Source: Carallia brachiata
Lineage: Eukaryota; Streptophyta; Magnoliopsida; Malpighiales; Rhizophoraceae
Reading direction: 5' to 3'
DNA: 64,000 nt
Assembly: GCA_021464245.1 (NCBI GenBank)
Contig: JADCRB010000036.1
Location: 4,638,431 to 4,702,430, forward strand
The notes beneath the pieces are model-generated. The model had not been told where the DNA came from. It saw only the letters and a list, made by a program, of their open reading frames with translations, and made no database searches. The position numbers and the translations under genes are program-made. This document shows positions 11,267 to 21,558 of the stretch, piece after piece (position 1 is the stretch's first letter; each line of letters starts with the position of its first letter).

Positions 11267-13079
11267 ATGCAAAGTGGTTGTAGTGAGAATTCCTGAAATT
11301 GATGAACAAAGAGAATCCAAATGGGTTTTAGCTTAGCTTCTCCACCAAAGGGGGAAAAATAAGAAATTAAAAATTAAAAAAAAAATATGCAGTCCCAGAT
11401 GAAGAATAATTTATAAATCAAACCATCCTATTAAAATGAAAAAACTAGATAGACGGGATGGGAGACAGGAAAGGAAAGGGGACGGGGTAAGATGGTGGCG
11501 TGGGTTCTACATACAAGAAGATGACAAAAATGTGTATATAGTAATTAAAAATATTGTCATTTATTTGTACTGTGATTAACAAAATTTGTGTGCATGTTTT
11601 ATTTATTTTATGTGTATATAGTAAGTTTTTTCAACAAAAAAAAAATGTGAATCTCACCCGAAACCTAAGGCCGCCACATTAGCCTGTCTCTCTTCGCTGT
11701 CTCCAACTGTGTCTACGTAACTAGACTATGTAAAAATAACAGCAAAAGGCTAGAGGAAAGTGGGGAGGGGGTGTACACAGCAGAGATTCACTGGAGTATG
11801 CCATAATTAAATCCCGTCCAATGAATATTTATGCTTAGGATAAAAGATTGCAACCATAATTCTAGAGAAAATGTGTGTGCATTTTTTGGACGGATAATCA
11901 TCAATTGAAGAATAGTGTGGAGTGTGGACCAAACAAGGGTTTTGGCCATTAAAATGAAATAAATTCTGTTGATGAATTGTTAGTTAACATTAATAATTAA
12001 GGAAAAATTTCCAAAATGGGTTTATGATTGGGGAACCTTTTCATTTTCATTTTCCAAATAAAAAGGCTTGAAGTCCAACTTGATTCAAGTCAAAAGCCGG
12101 GACATTTGGTCGTTAGCACTAAGAGGAGCATGCATACGTGTCTCGAGTAAATTTATCTTAAATTTTATTTTAATTAAAATTGTAACTAATATTTTTGAAA
12201 TAAAAATTAATATTTTTGAAATTCTTATTATTTTTATATTTCAAAAATATCAATTTTCGTTTTAAAAATATCAGTCACAATTTTACTCATAATAAAAATC
12301 GGAACAAACTTACTGGAGTACTAACTTTTTTTCCACTAAGAGAGGTTTCTACCCGTCTTTAAACATCGGAGCCGGCGCGAAGAGCTGGGTAAAGCAAGAA
12401 GGTGTTCTAATGGACCTTGTTTTGGGATAAAAGAAAAGAAAAGTATGGATGTTTTAAGAGATTATAAAAAGAAAAAAAGAAAAAAAGTTGACGACGGACT
12501 CATTAGTCCAAGATATTTGGGCATGGGCTGCCAGTGCTGGGATTGGGCTGTTCATTTTCTCCACAAAATATTCTCCTTGAACTTCAATTATGTTCCCTGT
12601 TTTCGTATCTTTCTCGAGTTAGTTGATTCAAAACAAAATTCAGATAAATTGCTTTTGTATGTTTTGATTATGCCCGTAGAATTTCGTATATACTTTGGTT
12701 CACCCACCTCTTGGCCCTTACCTCTTGTATACACTTTCGCATATACTTTGTTATGGTCCCACGTATAATTTCGTATGTACTTGTTCATGAATACTTCGCA
12801 CACCTCTTTGGGCCTTACCGCGGGAGGAATTTACTTGGATCCACGAGCGGCCAATTCTGGAAGTGCCTTGCAGGCAGAGTTGCTGAGATAAAGCTGAACA
12901 ACCGAATGTCTAGGGACGTTCTCATTGGACCAGTCTAGAAACATGGTTCAATATTTTTACATGGACTGAAACGCCTTGGGCCTAACTTCGAAAGCCATCG
13001 AATCCAGCCGCGAGTCCCAATGGCTATTTCGTTGAACTACCCAGGATAGAGGCATCCCTAAGCCTCCACTCTCCGTAAA
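11267..13079. other. RING gene upstream region and AT-rich spacer
   Basis: The part next to 11267 is presumably the RING gene promoter. The segment 12830-13070 is less AT-rich than its flanks, but I could not assign it to any gene or element. Confidence 0.4.
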
Positions 13080-13734
13080 TAGAGGTGGCAAATAGGCAGA
13101 TGAGGTTGATTTCGGGTCGAGTTATTTAGATTTTGAGTTATTTAAGTTTCGGATTTATCGGGTCTTGGAATTTATCGGATTTCGAGTTTTTCGGGTCTCG
13201 GGTCATTCAAGTCTTGGATTCATCTGATTTTAGGTTCATCGGGTCTCGAGTTTATCGGGTCTCGGATATTTCGGATTTCGGATTATTTCGGATTGGGTTA
13301 CTTCAGTTTTCGGGTTTAATTCAAGCGGGTCTCGAGTTAATCCATTGTAATATTTTTTATTTTTTACCAGACTCAAAAATTATGTTTGTATGTTTTACCA
13401 TAATACTTAAAATAATTAATCAAAATGTGAATAATTTAAATTTTAATTATTTAAAAATATCAAATGATATAATCCACCTAATAATATTTATAGTTAATAT
13501 AATATACAATTAATTAGTAGGAAACACATTATAATTAGGTGTATAAATTGTTGGAAATATGAGTTCAAGGTATTCCGGGTTTCAGATTACTCAGATTTCG
13601 GGTCATTCGGGTTTCGGGTTATTCGGTTTCGAGTTTCTCGGATTACGGGCCATTGACTTTTTTAGTCAAAATAAGTCGGGTCGAGTTAGATTTCAATCGG
13701 GTGATTCGGGTCGGGTCAACTTTTGCCACCTCTG
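13080..13734. mobile_element. hAT-type MITE with 8-bp target duplication
   Basis: The ends are inverted: TAGAGGTGGCA at the left and TGCCACCTCTG at the right. They are flanked by perfect direct repeats TCCGTAAA (13072-13079 and 13735-13742). The 8-bp duplication and the (C/T)AGxGGTGGCA ends are typical of hAT elements. The inner flanks (13100-13350 and 13560-13720) are built of degenerate TCGGGTTTCGGG-like subrepeats around an AT-rich core. There is no transposase coding, so it is non-autonomous. Confidence 0.85.
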
Positions 13735-15647
13735 TCCGTAAATTTAAATAATAGCAGCATAGTGGAATGTGGTGGAAAATGATGTGGAATTTTTTTTTAT
13801 GATAATAAACATAGCCATTTTTTATTAAAATTTTTAAAAAAATTTAGAGTTTAGTGCTTAGGATTTAGGGATTTAGAGTTTAGAGTTTGGGGTGACACCA
13901 ATTAAATTTAGAGTTTAGTTTTTGAAATAAAAGTTATGAAAATAATATATGTGTTTATCTCGGTTCATGTATTTATTTCCTTTTTATAAACAGAAGCCGA
14001 ATTAACAATAGATTAGTAAATTTGGTTGACTACTAGCTAAAGTTATAAACCTATTGCACTGTAGTTTAATGGTACTTAATTTGGATAAGTGACTAAAGAT
14101 TTTGAGTTCCAATTAGATCTAATTTAAAATAATTTAAAAGAAAAACTACTGCCCCACTTTGGTCATAACACCCCAAAAACATAAAATTAGCATATGTGGC
14201 GGGACACACTGCCTTCTGGACCAACATAAACAGTAAAACGCATCCCTGCGAAGAAGCAAACAAAATTGTATGCAAAACCCATTGCCTTTGTCACGATGAT
14301 TTACCAGACACTGCGATCATTACCTTTTCCTTTATTTCCAGGAGGAAAAAAAAAAAAAAATCATTGCCTCTCAAATCACCTAGTTGTCTATATCATAATA
14401 AAAGGCATGTGCTTTCTATTAAAGCCTTCCTTTCAGCCACTTGTATTAATAAATTCATTTTTTAAAAAAACATGTACATTGAATACGCTCTAGATACCAA
14501 GCTAGCGACTTGAATTTTTTTAAGTTCAGTTGAATTTTTAAAGTTCACTAGAAGTGACATTTTAAAGAGTGTTATTAAATAGCAATGGATGATATTGGGT
14601 TGGAATTGGATGCTAAGATGGTTTTCTCTCTTCCTTTATCTGTTCAATCTATACATTGCAATACGAATGAACCTAAAACCAAAGCGGCCATCCATGTGCG
14701 GAAATTGGCAGCAACCTTCCGATTCCGTACATATTTTATCTCGTATTTTCCGAACTTGGGCAAAAGCGATCTAAACTGAATTCCGATAGATGCTATGTAC
14801 TGAGGACATCTTTTGGGGAAGTGGGACTAATTAACGTTGCCTTTTGCTTGACAGTCGACATTTTGCCGCCTTGTAGTGTACATGGTGGCTGGGTTCCCTT
14901 GAAACATGGAATTTAGACGCTCGATCGCGCCATGAAACAATAATTCATGTGTTTAAAAAAAAAATGATAATTCACGTGTTTAATTGTTCATGTTCATTTT
15001 GTACGAGTTAGATTACTGATCTCACCACCAACACTAGAACATGACATAATTGCTAGATTAAATAGATATTACTCACCTTGGAAAGTTATTGGGTGTGATT
15101 AGAATGAATCATAAGCAATATAACCAACTATTGAGATAAGCATGATGACGAATCAGGTGAGCGTAGTCACATGATCACCTCAGCAAATGCGCAATCTGAA
15201 TTAGACACCCATGTGGTTAAAAAATGTAAACTAACATTAAAAGACTTTGTAAAGATTTAGAATCTGTTTAATCTTAGAATAAATTTATCGTCTCTGCAAA
15301 TTATGAAACAACACCTGATTGACCTACGATGTTTATTATATGGGAATAACAAGTTGATGATATATGGCATTACATCATTCATCACCAACAATTCTGGTAC
15401 AAAATAATAATATGAAATGTAAAAGATAACGAGAGAATCCAAGCAAAGCTTGTAAACCAACGAATAGAGAAGTGTTCTGCTCGCTTTAAGCTATCCACCA
15501 GCAATTTTCAACACCCATAAGCGTAGTCCCCACAAAATCTGTCTCAATCAACACTGTTCTAATTTAGGATATCAATCAAATTAGCATAATTTTTTAATCC
15601 TGGTAAAAAATAATGCAGAGAGAAGTGGATCTTCAACTTCAACACGG
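13735..15647. other. AT-rich spacer before ERF gene A
   Basis: I see no recognisable gene. A degenerate telomere-like patch (TTTAGAG/TTTAGGG variants) lies at 13841-13920. The short frame 14585-14779 has no motif I recognise. Confidence 0.45.
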
Positions 15648-15654
15648 TATAAAA
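15648..15654 (+). promoter_or_regulatory. TATA box of ERF gene A
   Basis: TATAAAA lies 73-79 bases upstream of the ATG at 15727, so transcription would start near 15680 with a leader of roughly 45 bases. This supports the ATG at 15727 over the in-frame ATG at 15613, which lies upstream of the TATA box. Confidence 0.6.
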
Positions 15655-15726
15655 TGGTTGCTAAGCAGAGAGCGAAATTGGCACTTTGCATTCCAGCATT
15701 GCTATATAATTAATTACAACCCCATT

Positions 15727-16167
15727 ATGGAGGAGGATCCAAAAGGAAAGGGGAAAGCAGGAAGCGAAGGAAGCGTTCGGTACAGAGGCGTAAGGAGGCG
15801 GCCGTGGGGGAAATTCGCGGCGGAGATACGGGACTCAACGAGACAAGGAGCGCCGAGGATATGGCTGGGGACCTTTGATACAGCAGAGGAAGCTGCAAGA
15901 GCTTATGACAAAGCTGCTTATGCAATGAGGGGCTCTTTGGCAACTCTTAACTTCCCCAACGAACACCCTTCTTCGACTAATAAGGTTGGTTCTACGACTT
16001 CCGCAGTCTCCTCCTCCTCGACTTCTTCATTGTCTTCTTCTTCAATGGTACAGAGCGGGGAAGGAGGGAGTGCCAGGCAAGGAAAAGAGGTTATTGAATT
16101 CGAGTACCTGGATGACAAGTTACTGGAAGACCTCCTTGATTTTGATGAAGACAAGGAAGATGATTAG
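15727..16167 (+). CDS. Small ERF transcription factor, group IXc (ERF096/ERF098-like) with EDLL motif
   Basis: This is an intronless gene for a nuclear 146-aa DNA-binding activator of the ethylene/jasmonate response group. The AP2/ERF domain runs from about residue 18 to 77 ([18 protein letters not shown] ... [18 protein letters not shown]). Its Ala and Asp (AAEIRD) are typical of the ERF rather than the DREB class. The C-terminus carries the EDLL-type acidic activation motif ([19 protein letters not shown]). A Ser-rich linker joins the two. An odd feature is an extra residue in the beta2-beta3 turn, QGAPRIW where relatives usually have xGARxW. An in-frame ATG 38 codons upstream lies ahead of the TATA box and is not used here. 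It is the first of four clustered ERF genes. Confidence 0.93.
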   Translation: MEEDPKGKGKAGSEGSVRYRGVRRRPWGKFAAEIRDSTRQGAPRIWLGTFDTAEEAARAYDKAAYAMRGSLATLNFPNEHPSSTNKVGSTTSAVSSSSTSSLSSSSMVQSGEGGSARQGKEVIEFEYLDDKLLEDLLDFDEDKEDD

Positions 16168-17587
16168 TTAATCTCCATGAGTTAATTTCTTGGCAAACGA
16201 GAAAGAAATTGGGATTAAAATTAGAGAATTCAAGTATAACTGAAATAATTAAAAATAATAATTTTAATTAAAAAATATAAAATTTAAATCTCATATCTCT
16301 CTGATCATTTTATATTTTAAATAATTAGTCTATCAGTGTTTTTTAATTTATAAAGAAAAGAAAAGAAAAGAAAAGAGATATTTGACTCGGGAGGAACCAG
16401 GGAGTAGGGGGTTCCCTGCGGACAGGAATAATTGATTGACCAACTGCACTTTTCTTCAAGGGTTTATGGGGTCCCGTATGACCCGTTGACCAAAGCAATG
16501 TATGTTTCATGTTTGCTTCTTTCAGCAATACTTCCTTTAAAAAAAAAAAAAAAAAAATCTCCCTGAGTAAATGGCTTGCCTCGTTTTCTTTAGTCCATAA
16601 AAAAAAAACAAAAAAAAAAAAAGAGTTGCCTTCATTGGTATCACAGCGTTCCAATTGTTGTCCTTGTAGACGAATCCACTAGTTTGAGTTACGGAGGGTA
16701 ATTGTCATACAAACTCAATCCCACATATATATTTTGGTTTGTACCCTTCGGTTCTGTTCACGTTCAACATAAGAATTCTAAAGGATATATTTTTTTTTCA
16801 GAGAAAGAATTCTGAAGATGCAATTTCTATTGTTTCGAAACAACAAGCATTACGATCTAAGCGAAAATGGGATACTAGATAATCTCTTATGAATCATGCA
16901 GTGCATGATGGAATAACCAAATTAAACTCCTCTAATGGGAATTGGTAAAAACTAAAAGAAAAATTGATATATCCACGAACAATCTTTATAAATAAATTCT
17001 ACAAATAATGTAATTAATATTGAAATTATCATTATACAATAGTGAGTCTTGTCACTACATTCAAAATAACGTATTGTGATTGGAGTTTGGTCAAACAAAA
17101 AAAATATTGTGATTAGAGAAATAAAACTTTCATGTAATTTATTAGTATGATTTGTTTGTAAGATTAGTGTTCTCCTAAAAACAAGAATGTACATTTTCCA
17201 TAAGAATCTGAATCTTTCATTCTTTAGAGATTATAACTTCCTGAAATTGTTCAAAATGTCCTCTTTCATTTATGACAAAAAGACTAAAAGAAACCAACAA
17301 AAAAAAAAAAAGTCAACACAAACAATAGCTTAAGTGATAACGCCACTCAGACAACTTTTCCTTTTTTCTTCATCTTTATTCTTCCACCGCAGTGCAAGTA
17401 GAGTGAAAGAATGAGGGATTGGGAGATTTCAAGTTCCTTGCATTGGTTGTCTCTGTGTAATTATGCAAAGCTAGATATTAAAAAAATTCGACTAATTTGC
17501 ATGCCAAATATTAAAAAATAAATTTAGGAAGCTTCTAAAAATTTTGCATTCCATTAGACAATTACTATACCAAATGATCACTAAAAA
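16168..17587. other. AT-rich spacer
   Basis: No gene is seen. An (AAAAG)n microsatellite lies at about 16352-16377, with poly(A) runs near 16539-16557. Confidence 0.5.
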
Positions 17588-18570
17588 TGCGTTTGATATA
17601 CAGACTAAATAGTATGGTATAAAATAATATAAACTAATATAGTATAGAATAGGTTAAACAACTAATTCATAGTATGTTTAGATAATATCAAATAATATAA
17701 AACAGTTATCATATCTAATATTTAGATGATATGAAATAAAATAGTATAGTATATCAACAAAACTTTTTCATCCTTAAAAACATTTAACTTATATTTACTA
17801 TTAATTTTAACATTTTTATTAAAAATAATTAAGATTAAGTAATAAAATTAATATTTATTTTACATATTATTGTACATTATACTATTTATAAATTTTTAAT
17901 TTTATATAAAAATATTTTTCAAAATTAAGTATTAATTTTTTGATACAAACAAATTTCAAGATATTAAAAAAAGATTAACATTTTTTTAATTTTTTTGAGG
18001 AAAAAAGTTAAAAAAATTTTAATATATAAATTTTAAATTTATATAAAAGAAAATGAAGGAACGAGAAAGAGAGAGAGACATAAAGAGACTGAGGAGAGAG
18101 AAAGGAAGGGAAGAGGGAGGAGAAAGGGATAAGGGAGGAGAGAGAAAGGAAGAGGAGAGAGGGATGAGGGAGAAAGGGAAGAGAGAGAGTAACGAGGGGT
18201 GAGAGAGTGTGAGGAGGGAGGAGAGAGAAAGTAAAGAGAGAAAAGAGGAGAGAGAGAGCAGAGAGGCGAGAGAAGAAAGAGGAGAGAGAAATAATTTTTT
18301 TCATTTTATATTAATGTTTTAATTATATTTAAAATTTATTTTAATTAAAATGATATTTTATTAATATACAATTTATCAATATTAACTCATGAGGTGAGAT
18401 AAACTAGTACATAAAGTAAAAGGGATAGTATTATCACATATTTATCGGATAATAAGTCCACACTAACTTATCTTATATCTATCTTATTGAGCAACTAAAT
18501 ATAAGTTAAAGTGGAATAGTTAACCTCTAATATATACTATTCTATCATATCTCATAAACCAAACGTATCC
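17588..18570. mobile_element. MITE-like element with a purine-rich core
   Basis: The outer ends form an imperfect inverted repeat: GCGTTTGATATACAG near 17589, and the reverse complement of the right end reads ACGTTTGGTTTATGAG, both then running into ATAGTAT-type sequence. The core at about 18046-18292 is an almost pure purine stretch of GAGA/GGGA variants on the plus strand. Flanking CTAAAAAT and CTAAATCC could be a decayed 8-bp duplication. There is no transposase. Family assignment is uncertain. Confidence 0.5.
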
Positions 18571-19039
18571 TAAATCCTTATCTTATGTATCTTTTCTCCT
18601 AAATTTTAGGAGCCATTAGTCCATAGGTGGATTTTATTTGCACTCACCTACAAAGTTAGTAAACTAAACTCATTGTATAAAGTATAATATGGGCAACCTG
18701 TTCCTTAATGAAAGAACCAGTTGCCCACCTTTTTAAAAAAAAAAAAAATTTCCCCCTGTCAACGACGTGCAAATTTTCTTGCCCACCTTTTTTTTTTGAG
18801 TAATTTTTTTACCCTTCCTTAACGAATGTAACAATTTTTTTTTTTTTTAGCTGTACGAAAAACCTTTGTTTTTTTTCAGGAAAAAGTGTTATATTACTAA
18901 TTTTGTTTCTTTTGCCCTTCAAGTTTATTGTATGTTGTAAGTGGGTTTAAAATATTTTGTTATATTAATATTTTTATTACATAATATATACATGCATGTA
19001 GGATTCCTTTTATATATAAAATAAAAAATCTAAATCATA

Positions 19040-19620
19040 TGGATTTTTAAAAAATAAAAATTTTAGTACTTCTGGTTAAATTTTTAGTGTTCCTACTCAA
19101 ATTTTTGTTTTGATTACTTAACTACTCAAATTTTTAAAATTATATATAAATATTTAAAATTTTAGTAGAAGTATACTCAAATTTTTAGTAATTCTACTTA
19201 AATTTTGAGTTTTCAGCACTAACTATTCAAATTTTTAAAATTATATACAAAGTACTAAAAATTTGATACTTAAAATTTGAGTAGTAGTATACTCAAATTT
19301 TTAGTACTTCTACTCAAATTTTTAATATTTCTATTCAATTTTTTAGTTTTTAGTACTAACTACTCAAATTTTTAAAAATATGTAAAAATACTTAAAATTT
19401 GAGTAGTAGTAGACTTAAATTTTTAGTACTTCTACTTAAATTTTTAGTTTTAAGTACTTAACTACTTAAATTTTTAAAATTATGTATAAATACTCAAAAT
19501 TTGAGTAGAAATATACTCAAATTTTTAGTACTTTTACAAAAATTTTTAGTTTTATACGCCAATTATTCAAAATTTTAAAATTATATATAAATGCTCAAAA
19601 TTTAAGTACTATTAGATATT
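19040..19620. repeat. AT-rich minisatellite, about five units
   Basis: Units of roughly 100-140 bases each contain CTACTCAAATTTTTAAAATT, then a short AT segment, then AAATTTGAGTAG, the inverse of the first motif. Unit starts are near 19120, 19218, 19362, 19464 and 19562. Each unit can fold on itself. The copies are diverged. Confidence 0.7.
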
Positions 19621-21024
19621 TTTTAATTTTGAACACTTAATTATTCAAATTATATTATTGTCATTATATAGTGATTTTGAGAAAAAGCAATTTTTAAAAA
19701 TATTCATCAAACATATTTTAGTAGATTGGTATTATTTTATGAATAACTATTGTTTTTTTAACTCAAAATAGAAAATGCTTTGGAATTTTATTTTTTTATT
19801 ATACAATCATTTTGGATTCTTGAAGTGGAGTTTTCAAAGTTGATTTTGTTGTTCAGGTAATACCAAAATTATAAGACAAAAAATATACACGATATAAAAA
19901 AATGTTATTAAAATTCTTAACAGCTTTAACCGCTCTCTAACTAGATACGTCTCAAATTCTCAATTTCCCATCGTAACTCATATATACGTCATGTTTAACT
20001 AGATATCTATGATTTACACCAATGTCCCTCTACGTGTATCCTTTTTTTTTCTTTTTTTTCTTATAACAAATTTTTTTTTATGTCTCTTCTTGTTTTTTTT
20101 ATGGTGTTACCCGCACATGTTCATTCTAGGATTATCGCTCTGGGATTATCTAGGTTCTGAGAAAATCAAATAGAAGAGAGAACGTAGGTTCATTCTTTAT
20201 GTTTTTCACTTTTTCGGCCCACCGATTTCTTTCGTTTTTTTTTTTTTTTTAGAGATTTCAAAATTTTTAAGGGCCACAATCTTTTGGTTTTTTTATTTAA
20301 CCTGCACAAAAGATAACCCACTTACTTAAAATTGAGTTTATTGTACTCACATTTTAAGTGAGTATATCTACGTGTCACAATTTGTGTTTTCTTCTTGACT
20401 TACATAAGAAATATTGTTTAACCACAAAGGTTTAGATATGAAGAGATTTTTCAGGAGGTGTAACTTTTCTGCACGAAAATAAATAACTTTAAAATATCAT
20501 ATGCAATAATGCAATAGAAATTTCAAATTTAATTAGCAAATTAAACAAATGAAGCTCAAATTTGGTAAAAATTAACAAACAGGCTTATACAACAGAAGAA
20601 GACAGACACTACAAATCGCGCAAAGAAATGTTATTTCTTTTCTTTTCTTTTTTTTTTTTTGTTTTTTGCTTGAGTGGAATCTTGCAAATAAATGTCACTA
20701 AGTTTAACATATTGGATAACATTTGAATCCACATCCAGTCTTCGTGTATATGTTTTTTTTTTTTTTTGAATTTTCTTAAATCTAAACCAATTAATTGAAG
20801 AAAAGAATGACAGTTTGAGAAGTTAGAGTTTGAACCCTCAATCTTATACTTACTGATATATTATTAATGTCATTTGAGTTAGAAACTCATGACCTTCCTA
20901 TATATATCCTTGCTTGACTGGACTTATGGGATTAAAACTGATCCGTATTACTTTTCAAGCAAAGCATGGCAACAAAAATCAATGAATTAATTTGCAATTT
21001 TCCAAATTAAGCTAACCCAACTGG
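19621..21024. other. AT-rich spacer downstream of ERF gene B
   Basis: No gene is seen. There are several poly(T) runs. The bases just below 21025 are presumably the ERF B 3'UTR. Confidence 0.5.
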
Positions 21025-21498
21025 TTATTTTCTATCCTGTGTTTCAAGAAGCTCTTCCAACAACTTGTTGTCCAAATATTCCAGCTCTATAACTTCTTCT
21101 GCGCTCCATGAAGCTTCTCGGGCATTGTTGTTGTTGTTGTTGTTAGTGCCGCTCCCAATAGTAGTATAAAATGAAGATGATGATGATGATGATGAAGCTG
21201 ATGATGATGATGATGAAGCTGATGATGTCTCGAAGCCTTGACTGTAATTCTGATGATCATTTGGGAAGTTGAGAATGGCTAAATGGCCACGAAACGCAAA
21301 AGCAGCTCGGTCGTATGCCCGAGCAGCTTCCTCCGCCGTGTCAAATGTTCCAAGCCACTTCCGCGCCCCATTCCTCGTCGGGTCACGTATCTCCGCCGCA
21401 AATCTTCCCCACGGCCGCCTGCGAATTCCACGGTACCGGGTCTCTCGTCCCTCCTTGTCTCGATTCCTTGTGTTCTCAGCTTCATTTTGAGAGTCCAT
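21025..21498 (-). CDS. Small ERF transcription factor, group IXc (ERF096/ERF098-like) with EDLL motif
   Basis: This intronless gene encodes 157 aa. I chose the ATG at 21498 ([10 protein letters not shown]) because the upstream in-frame extension has no conserved features and crosses the likely TATA box. The AP2/ERF domain ([18 protein letters not shown] ... [19 protein letters not shown] ... [11 protein letters not shown]) is followed by a Ser tract encoded by ATC/TCA-type repeats (21177-21230) and an Asn tract (21124-21141). An EDLL motif ([19 protein letters not shown]) closes the protein. It is the nearest relative of the gene at 15727 in this window and lies in the opposite orientation about 5 kb away. 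By family it should bind GCC boxes and activate defence genes. Confidence 0.93.
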   Translation of the reverse strand: MDSQNEAENTRNRDKEGRETRYRGIRRRPWGRFAAEIRDPTRNGARKWLGTFDTAEEAARAYDRAAFAFRGHLAILNFPNDHQNYSQGFETSSASSSSSSASSSSSSSSFYTTIGSGTNNNNNNNAREASWSAEEVIELEYLDNKLLEELLETQDRK

Positions 21499-21542
21499 TT
21501 TCTGTGCTTTAACTTCTGATAAGACAAAATATAGAATTTTGG

Positions 21543-21558
21543 GGTCAACATATATATA
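21543..21558 (-). promoter_or_regulatory. TATA box and W-box upstream of ERF gene B
   Basis: TATATATA (21551-21558) lies about 55 bases upstream of the ATG. The minus strand reads TTGACC at 21548-21543, a W-box core bound by WRKY factors. It falls near or just downstream of the expected start site, so its role is uncertain. Confidence 0.4.

Noticed and set aside
12830..13070. GC-richer stretch considered as an organelle DNA insertion
   Set aside because: I could not match it to any plastid or mitochondrial gene by eye. A search would be needed.
13841..13920. Telomere-like repeats (TTTAGAG/TTTAGGG)
   Set aside because: The copies are too degenerate and short to call an interstitial telomere. 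Such patches are common in AT-rich plant DNA.
14585..14779. 64-aa frame starting MDDIGLELDAK
   Set aside because: No recognisable motif, no promoter or splice context, and an overlapping frame of equal length exists.
15703..15709. TATATAA as TATA box of ERF gene A
   Set aside because: It is only 18-24 bases upstream of the ATG, so transcription would start inside the coding region.
15613..15726. N-terminal extension of ERF gene A from an upstream in-frame ATG (38 codons)
   Set aside because: A TATAAAA box at 15648-15654 lies downstream of that ATG, and the extension has no ERF-like features. The ATG at 15727 fits the usual short N-terminus.
18008..18304. Ser/Leu-rich frame on the minus strand
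   Set aside because: It is produced by the purine-rich repeat tract inside a MITE-like element.
21269..21519. Several plus-strand frames over ERF gene B
   Set aside because: They are shadows of the AP2 coding sequence on the minus strand.
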